The translations under genes and the position numbers were made by a program. A DNA stretch of 37,314 bases from JBBSEZ01 sp038239195. GTDB lineage: Bacteria; Planctomycetota; Planctomycetia; Gemmatales; Gemmataceae. The stretch lies in the NCBI GenBank assembly GCA_038239195.1, contig JBBSEZ010000033.1, forward strand, positions 1 through 37,314, read 5' to 3'. The notes under the pieces are model-generated. The model had not been told where the DNA came from, did not search any database, and was given only the letters and a program-made list of their open reading frames with translations. Shown piece by piece: positions 33,199 through 37,314 of this stretch (its first letter is position 1; the number at the start of each line of letters is the position of its first letter).

Positions 33199-34257
33199 TC
33201 AAGGCCCCTTGCCCTTGTCCGGCGCCCACGTGCGCTCCATGAGCGCGAAGCCGACCGGGTCGTGCTTCCGCAGCTCGGCGCGCGTGAACGGGAAGAAGTC
33301 GTTCTTGCCGAAGTACGCCTCGGTCAGCTCGGCAAAGTATTCCTTCTCGTTGGTGGCGGCGTAGGCGCGCTGCTTGCTGCCGTTGGCGTGGAGGACCTCG
33401 TCGTAGAGCTTCCGCTCCATTGCCTGCTTGTAGGCGGCACGCACGCCCGCGTGATTTTCGCCCAGCACGCGGAAGTGGTAGGCATGAGCGAGCTCGTGCA
33501 GCAGCATGCACGGCTGATCGAGCCCCGACCATTGCACGAACTTGCGCGCGTCGGAGATCTCGACGCCGTTTACCTTGTCCGGGTTGTAGCCGTTGGCCTG
33601 CAACCACTCTTTCGAGGGGTGGAACTGGGCCGCCGACGGCGCGAGAGGGTTTTCCCACTCCAGCCAGATGCGCACCTTCAGCAGCGGGACGACGCGCTCC
33701 CTGGGCACGACGCGATGAACCTCCTCGAGCTGGCGCTCCAGCTCCTTGAAGACCAGGGCCGCCTCTTTCTTGCGAGCCAGCAGGTCGGGATGGACGAGGA
33801 CGGTGAATCGGCTGATGGTGCGCTTCTGATACGCCCCGGTCGGCGCGTACTTGATCGTCGGGACGACCTCGATCTGGTCGAGGTCGGTCACGTAGATGCA
33901 GGGGCGGTTGCCGACCTCGAACGGGAGGGGCTCGACCTTGCCGGTCACGCGCACCACCTCGCCGACGAAGTGCTTGCCGGCGTCGGGGATCTTCAGCCGG
34001 CGGAGCTTCGTCTGCGTCGCGGCGGGGAAGCGAACGAAGAAGCAGCCAGGCGCGTCCCAGGCCTTCTCGGAGTAGAGCTCGGCGTAGCCGGCCGCATTGG
34101 TGCCGGTCGCCTTCACCTTGAACTGGACGGTCACCTTCTTGCCCTCCTGCCGCGCCGCCTGGGCCGGCGTCAGCACCTTGGCCGCCGGGCCGACGTCGGG
34201 CTGGGCGGCAAGCAAAAGCGGAGAGAGCAGCGCAAGAACCAGGTGCGAGGCAGGCAT
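33199..34257 (-). CDS. Secreted zincin-type metallopeptidase
   Basis: A 352-aa exported protein with signal MPASHLVLALLSPLLLAAQP. An N-terminal OB-like region (about 28-135) has KKVTVQFKVKATG and GEVVRVTGKVEP. The catalytic domain carries HELAH at 254-258 in CMLLHELAHAYHF. A downstream NEKEYFAELTEAYFG (303-317) offers Glu310 as third zinc ligand, the glu-zincin arrangement. It ends with FTRAELRKHDPVGFALMER, a segment often seen in planctomycete members. Substrate unknown. ATG 34257 is the only start giving a full signal peptide. Convergent with the EEP-partner gene, 23 nt between stops. Confidence 0.82.
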   Translation of the reverse strand: MPASHLVLALLSPLLLAAQPDVGPAAKVLTPAQAARQEGKKVTVQFKVKATGTNAAGYAELYSEKAWDAPGCFFVRFPAATQTKLRRLKIPDAGKHFVGEVVRVTGKVEPLPFEVGNRPCIYVTDLDQIEVVPTIKYAPTGAYQKRTISRFTVLVHPDLLARKKEAALVFKELERQLEEVHRVVPRERVVPLLKVRIWLEWENPLAPSAAQFHPSKEWLQANGYNPDKVNGVEISDARKFVQWSGLDQPCMLLHELAHAYHFRVLGENHAGVRAAYKQAMERKLYDEVLHANGSKQRAYAATNEKEYFAELTEAYFGKNDFFPFTRAELRKHDPVGFALMERTWAPDKGKGP

Positions 34258-34390
34258 GGTGGTCTCGAGGTTGGAGCGCGCCGCCGGCCTGATGCCAGCG
34301 GTCTGGAGGGCAGACGCACGGCCCCGTTGCCGCGCGTTCGGCCCCCGCCATTCTATGCGGAGACACGTCCGCGCGCCCTCCTACATTCCG

Positions 34391-35182
34391 TCACTTCTTC
34401 GCCGCCGGCAGCGGCACGGCGCCCTTCTTGCCGCCGAACAGGCTCATCAAGCCGACGCGCACCTCCTTGGTGTCGCCGGCCTTGACGATGGCGGCGTTGG
34501 CCCGCGCCAGGAGATCGCGCTCGAGGGAAGGCTTGAATTGCCGGGCCCCGCCGATCAGCGTGTCGCCGATGATCTTGGCCGCCTCCCCGCCCACGCCCGC
34601 GGTGTGCTCCACCACGAGGTTGTCGTACCGAAGGTTCGACTCGACGACGCGCACCCGGAAGACGGCGTCGGGAAAGAGCGTACCGTTGGGTTGGATGCGC
34701 GTCGTTACCTCACACTTCACCGCCAGCTTGATGCGCAGCCGAGCCCGTGTGCTCCCCGAGTAGAGGCGCACGCCCGCGCGCCAGGTCTGGCGTTCGAGCA
34801 CCACGCGCACGTCCAGCGCCAGGTGGCCGGTGAAGGCGGTCTTGCCAGGCCCCGGCTTCTGGAGATCGCTTATGTCGAGTACCAACGTCTGGGCGGGGCT
34901 GATGGCGTGGGCTCGCAACCTCCACCAGCGGCCCTCGTTGCGCAGCTTGCCGCGCAGGCCTGCCTGCTGCTTGCCCCAGTGTCGCGCGTCCTCGTGGAGA
35001 GGATCGGGCAGCGACTTCAGGAGGAACGCGCGCAGGTTGCCGGCCAGCGCGGCCGTCGCGTCCCCGCCGCCGAACGCCTTGAGCGCCGCGGCGGGATCGA
35101 TGCCCTTGGCGGGAGGAGCGGCGGAGGCGCTCAACGCCAGCACCGACCCCAGCACCACCGTTACGCAGGCGCTTCGCATCAT
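34391..35182 (-). CDS. Exported protein of unknown function
   Basis: A 263-aa protein with cleavable signal MMRSACVTVVLGSVLALSAS and AxA-like site ASAAPP. The mature part is rich in alternating hydrophobic and charged residues suggesting beta strands (LVLDISDL, HLALDVRVVLERQTW, RARLRIKLAVKCEVTTRI, FRVRVVESNLRYDNLVVEH), then a C-terminal helix near LERDLLARANAAIVKAG. No family recognised. ATG 35182 (or 35179) has GAGGAGG 8 nt upstream. It is read in the same direction as the metallopeptidase gene, 133 nt upstream of that start. Confidence 0.75.
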   Translation of the reverse strand: MMRSACVTVVLGSVLALSASAAPPAKGIDPAAALKAFGGGDATAALAGNLRAFLLKSLPDPLHEDARHWGKQQAGLRGKLRNEGRWWRLRAHAISPAQTLVLDISDLQKPGPGKTAFTGHLALDVRVVLERQTWRAGVRLYSGSTRARLRIKLAVKCEVTTRIQPNGTLFPDAVFRVRVVESNLRYDNLVVEHTAGVGGEAAKIIGDTLIGGARQFKPSLERDLLARANAAIVKAGDTKEVRVGLMSLFGGKKGAVPLPAAKK

Positions 35183-35534
35183 GGGCAGGCCCTCCTCGCT
35201 CGCGGAAACGACCCGGTGCCCTGTAGCCGAAGGGGACCGGAGCGTCAATGGCCGAAACGCGGCCAAACCGCGCAAGGCCCCCGTCTTGCCTGCCCCGCAC
35301 AGGGCGCGGCCGCGAACCAACCGGGACGACACACGCGACCGCCACGACTCGTGGAACGTACGCGCTCGCTGTATCCGTGGCCTCTGTTCCCGTCGAGTTG
35401 TCAAGCGTCAAGCGCCGAAAAAGAGAGTGAGAAGCGACGAACGCGCAACCTCCTGAGATAGGGCAGGCCGGGCAAGCTGGGCGGAAGGAACCTCCCGGTC
35501 CTTGGCACGCCCATGCACGTGGGAGACAACACGG
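35183..35534. other. Divergent intergenic region
   Basis: About 350 bp between two divergent genes, so it should contain two promoters. TTGTCA at 35398-35403 is a possible -35 for the right-hand gene, but the box 17 nt on (AAGAGA) is poor. Nothing else is recognised. Confidence 0.4.
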
Positions 35535-36380
35535 ATGACGCAACAGGGACGTTGGCTGCACCGACTAGGCGGGCCCGCGCTCGCCTTGCTGCTGCTGGGG
35601 ACGACCGGCTGCATGAGTTTTCTTCACCCGATCGACCCGGTGAAGCCCGAAAAGTCGGCCGAGTGCAAGGAGGTGCCGCTCCCCTGCCGGCACCACGTCC
35701 ACGTCTTCTTCATTCACGGGATGGACCCACTCGACTTCGCCAACATGGAGGGGCTGAGCGAGTACGTGCAATCGCTCGGGTTCATCAAGACCCATTACGG
35801 CCAGCTCTATCACCTCTGGCAGTTCAAGAAGGAGATGCGCGCCATTGCCAAGGCGGACCCGGAGGCGCGCTTCGTGCTGGTCGGCTTCAGCTTCGGGGCC
35901 AACGCGGTCCGCGACCTGGCCAACGCCGTCAAGAAGGACGGCGTCACCATCGACCTGCTCGTCTACCTTGGCGGGAACACGCTGGAGAACACGCCCCCCA
36001 ACCGGCCCGAGCACGTGTTGCGCATCGTCAACATCCTCGCCCACGGCTGGGTGTGGAACGGGACCGTCCTCGACGGGGCCGAGAACATGAACTACAACAA
36101 CGTCTGGCACTTCGGCTCGCCGACCCACCTGCAAACGCTCGACGTGCTGGCCCGCGAGCTCCCCGTCGTCGCCCGCCGCGTCACCCTCACGGTCTACGAG
36201 GGGCCCGCCGAGCTGCCCAGCGGCCCGACCCCTCACCCCGTCGCGGCGCCCCAAGCCAACGCCCCGCGCGACGAGTGGGACTTCCTCAAGCCCGAGCCCA
36301 CCGCGCTGACCGTCGGCGGCGGCACGCCCGCCCGGCTCGCCCACGACGCGCCGCCGGCGACGCTTGGGAAGAAGGAGTAG
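35535..36380 (+). CDS. Alpha/beta-hydrolase-like lipoprotein
   Basis: A 281-aa lipoprotein: hydrophobic signal ending LLLGTTGC gives lipid Cys near residue 26. The mature part has a hydrolase-like start HVFFIHGMDPLDFANMEGLS (HG oxyanion motif) and the nucleophile elbow LVGFSFGANAV with Ser in G-F-S-F-G. An acid residue may be in VYLGGN...ENT or DGAEN, and a His in VWHFGSPTHL. The C-terminal 60 residues are Pro-rich and disordered. Likely a cell-envelope esterase or lipase-like protein; substrate unknown. ATG 35535 has GGGAGA upstream; an in-frame start 11 codons earlier would spoil the signal. Confidence 0.8.
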   Translation: MTQQGRWLHRLGGPALALLLLGTTGCMSFLHPIDPVKPEKSAECKEVPLPCRHHVHVFFIHGMDPLDFANMEGLSEYVQSLGFIKTHYGQLYHLWQFKKEMRAIAKADPEARFVLVGFSFGANAVRDLANAVKKDGVTIDLLVYLGGNTLENTPPNRPEHVLRIVNILAHGWVWNGTVLDGAENMNYNNVWHFGSPTHLQTLDVLARELPVVARRVTLTVYEGPAELPSGPTPHPVAAPQANAPRDEWDFLKPEPTALTVGGGTPARLAHDAPPATLGKKE

Positions 36381-36408
36381 CCCCTCCGGGACGGTAGCAG
36401 GGGGAGGT

Positions 36409-36465
36409 CAATGTAGCCCGGGGCTCCGTCGCGGTGCCCCCGTCGCGGAGCGGCGGCCTACATTG
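36409..36465. repeat. Palindrome between convergent genes
   Basis: Arms CAATGTAG-CCG--GCTCCG (from 36409) and its imperfect complement ending at 36465 form a hairpin between the convergent hydrolase lipoprotein and FAH genes. It could end transcription from either side; no T tract is present. Confidence 0.55.
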
Positions 36466-36472
36466 CTCGGGG

Positions 36473-37314
36473 CTACCCCTGCACGACCGGGTTGCGCAAC
36501 AGCCCGAGCCCGTCGATCTCCACCTCGACCACGTCGCCGCCCTTGAGGTAGACGGGCGGCTTGTGCGCCATGCCGACTCCGGGCGGGGTGCCGGTGAAGA
36601 TCAGATCGCCCGTCTGGAGCGTCACCACCTGCGAGACGTAGGCGAGCAGGTCCTCGACGCGGAAGAGCATTTGCCGCGTGTTACTGTCCTGCATCGTCTG
36701 CCCATTGAGGCGCAGGCGAATGCCGAGCGCGTGCGGGTCGGCTACCTCATCGGCGGTCACGAGGACGGGCCCGGTCGGCGCGAAGGTGTCGAACGTCTTG
36801 CCCAGCAGCCACTGCTTGCCGTCCTTCTTGATCTGCCAGTCTCGCGCCGAGACGTCGTGGCCCACCACGTAGCCGGCGACGTGCTCGCGGGCGCTGGCCA
36901 CCGGCAGGTTGCGCCCGCCGCGCCCGACCACCACCACCAGTTCCGCCTCGTAATCGACCTCCTGGCTCACTGGCGGCAACACGATCGGCGCCTCGTGACC
37001 GATCAGCGCCGTGCCGAACTTGCTGAAGACGACCGGCTCGCGCGGGAGCTGGGCCCCCGTCTCGGCGGCGTGGTCGCGGTAGTTCAGCCCGATGCACAGG
37101 ATCTTCGGCGGGTCGGGGATCGGCGGCAGCAGGCGCACCGCGGCAGGATCGAGGCGCACGGCGCCAACCGTGCCCGCAGCCTCCGCGGCCTTGCGGAGCA
37201 AGGTTGGCCCCCCTTCGAGGAGGGCGCGGACGCTCGTCGGGAGCGCCGAGTCGGCGGCGTGAAGGTCCACGTAGGCGCCGCCGTGGAGGACGGCGGCGCG
37301 CGGGCCGGAGGCGG
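36473..37314 (-). CDS. Fumarylacetoacetate hydrolase family protein, 5' end missing
   Basis: At least 280 codons, open to the right edge, so the N-terminus lies outside the window. A GTG at 37270 is in frame, but residues upstream (ASGPRAAVLHGGAYVDLH) look like the normal beginning of the family. The FAH core is complete: ILCIGLNYRDHAAE, the metal ligands in QEVDYEAELVVVVG (two Glu) and HDVSARDWQ (Asp), GKTFDTFAPTGPVLVT, and DLIFTGTPPGVG. Such enzymes include ureidoglycolate lyase, 2-hydroxyhepta-2,4-diene-1,7-dioate isomerase and acylpyruvases; which one cannot be told. The role is probably in breakdown of a carboxylic acid or sugar acid. Confidence 0.9.
   Translation of the reverse strand, partial: ASGPRAAVLHGGAYVDLHAADSALPTSVRALLEGGPTLLRKAAEAAGTVGAVRLDPAAVRLLPPIPDPPKILCIGLNYRDHAAETGAQLPREPVVFSKFGTALIGHEAPIVLPPVSQEVDYEAELVVVVGRGGRNLPVASAREHVAGYVVGHDVSARDWQIKKDGKQWLLGKTFDTFAPTGPVLVTADEVADPHALGIRLRLNGQTMQDSNTRQMLFRVEDLLAYVSQVVTLQTGDLIFTGTPPGVGMAHKPPVYLKGGDVVEVEIDGLGLLRNPVVQG

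Overview
The window looks like chromosomal sequence from a high-GC planctomycete, most likely a Gemmata relative. This is inferred from family content, not from a marker gene. The pointers are a DUF1559 major-pilin-like protein, a Ser/Thr kinase remnant, a TIGR03067-like remnant, a kinase-free WD40 membrane protein, a DUF11 surface protein, a Uma2-family nuclease, many small lipoproteins, and palindromic repeats sitting at gene ends. No tRNA, rRNA, CRISPR array, insertion sequence or prophage was recognised.

Layout. Positions 1-3.8 kb hold a zinc-type alcohol dehydrogenase, a small four-helix membrane protein, a decayed stretch of about 1.6 kb with three gene remnants (kinase, TIGR03067-like, Doc toxin), and one unknown gene. 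Positions 3.8-9.6 kb are housekeeping: a cyclophilin-like lipoprotein, the SRP RNA gene (ffs), dnaX with an A9 slippery site, the ybaB-type gene, recR, and rpoN (sigma-54). Positions 9.7-12.5 kb are a leftward operon: DksA/TraR zinc-finger protein, lspA, WD40 protein. Positions 12.9-14.3 kb hold a TlpA-like lipoprotein.

Positions 14.5-20.9 kb are a glycine cleavage cluster (gcvT, gcvH, a Uma2-family gene, gcvPA, gcvPB), followed by a YbjQ-type gene and a lipoate-protein ligase-like gene that could lipoylate GcvH. Positions 21-25.2 kb carry envelope proteins: a DUF11 protein and two leftward lipoprotein-like genes that appear to share a C-terminal domain. Positions 25.4-28.8 kb hold recJ and a hybrid histidine kinase that converge with an 80-nt tail-to-tail overlap. 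Positions 29-31.7 kb hold the DUF1559 protein behind a Fur-like palindrome, a HEAT-repeat lipoprotein and a class V aminotransferase. Positions 31.8-33.2 kb hold a two-gene unit of an EEP-fold phosphodiesterase and an unknown protein. The rest holds a secreted zincin-like metallopeptidase, an exported unknown protein, a hydrolase lipoprotein and an FAH-family enzyme that runs off the right edge.

The most rewarding observations are: the SRP RNA with an unusual apical loop; the dnaX slippery site with early stops in both alternative frames; palindromic repeats that carry the stop codons of the genes they abut; the decayed kinase/Doc island; the Uma2 gene inside the gcv cluster; the histidine kinase with Gly after the phospho-acceptor His; and the EEP nuclease plus unknown-partner cassette, the best candidate for an undescribed small system. 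All calls come from reading the sequence; no database search was run.
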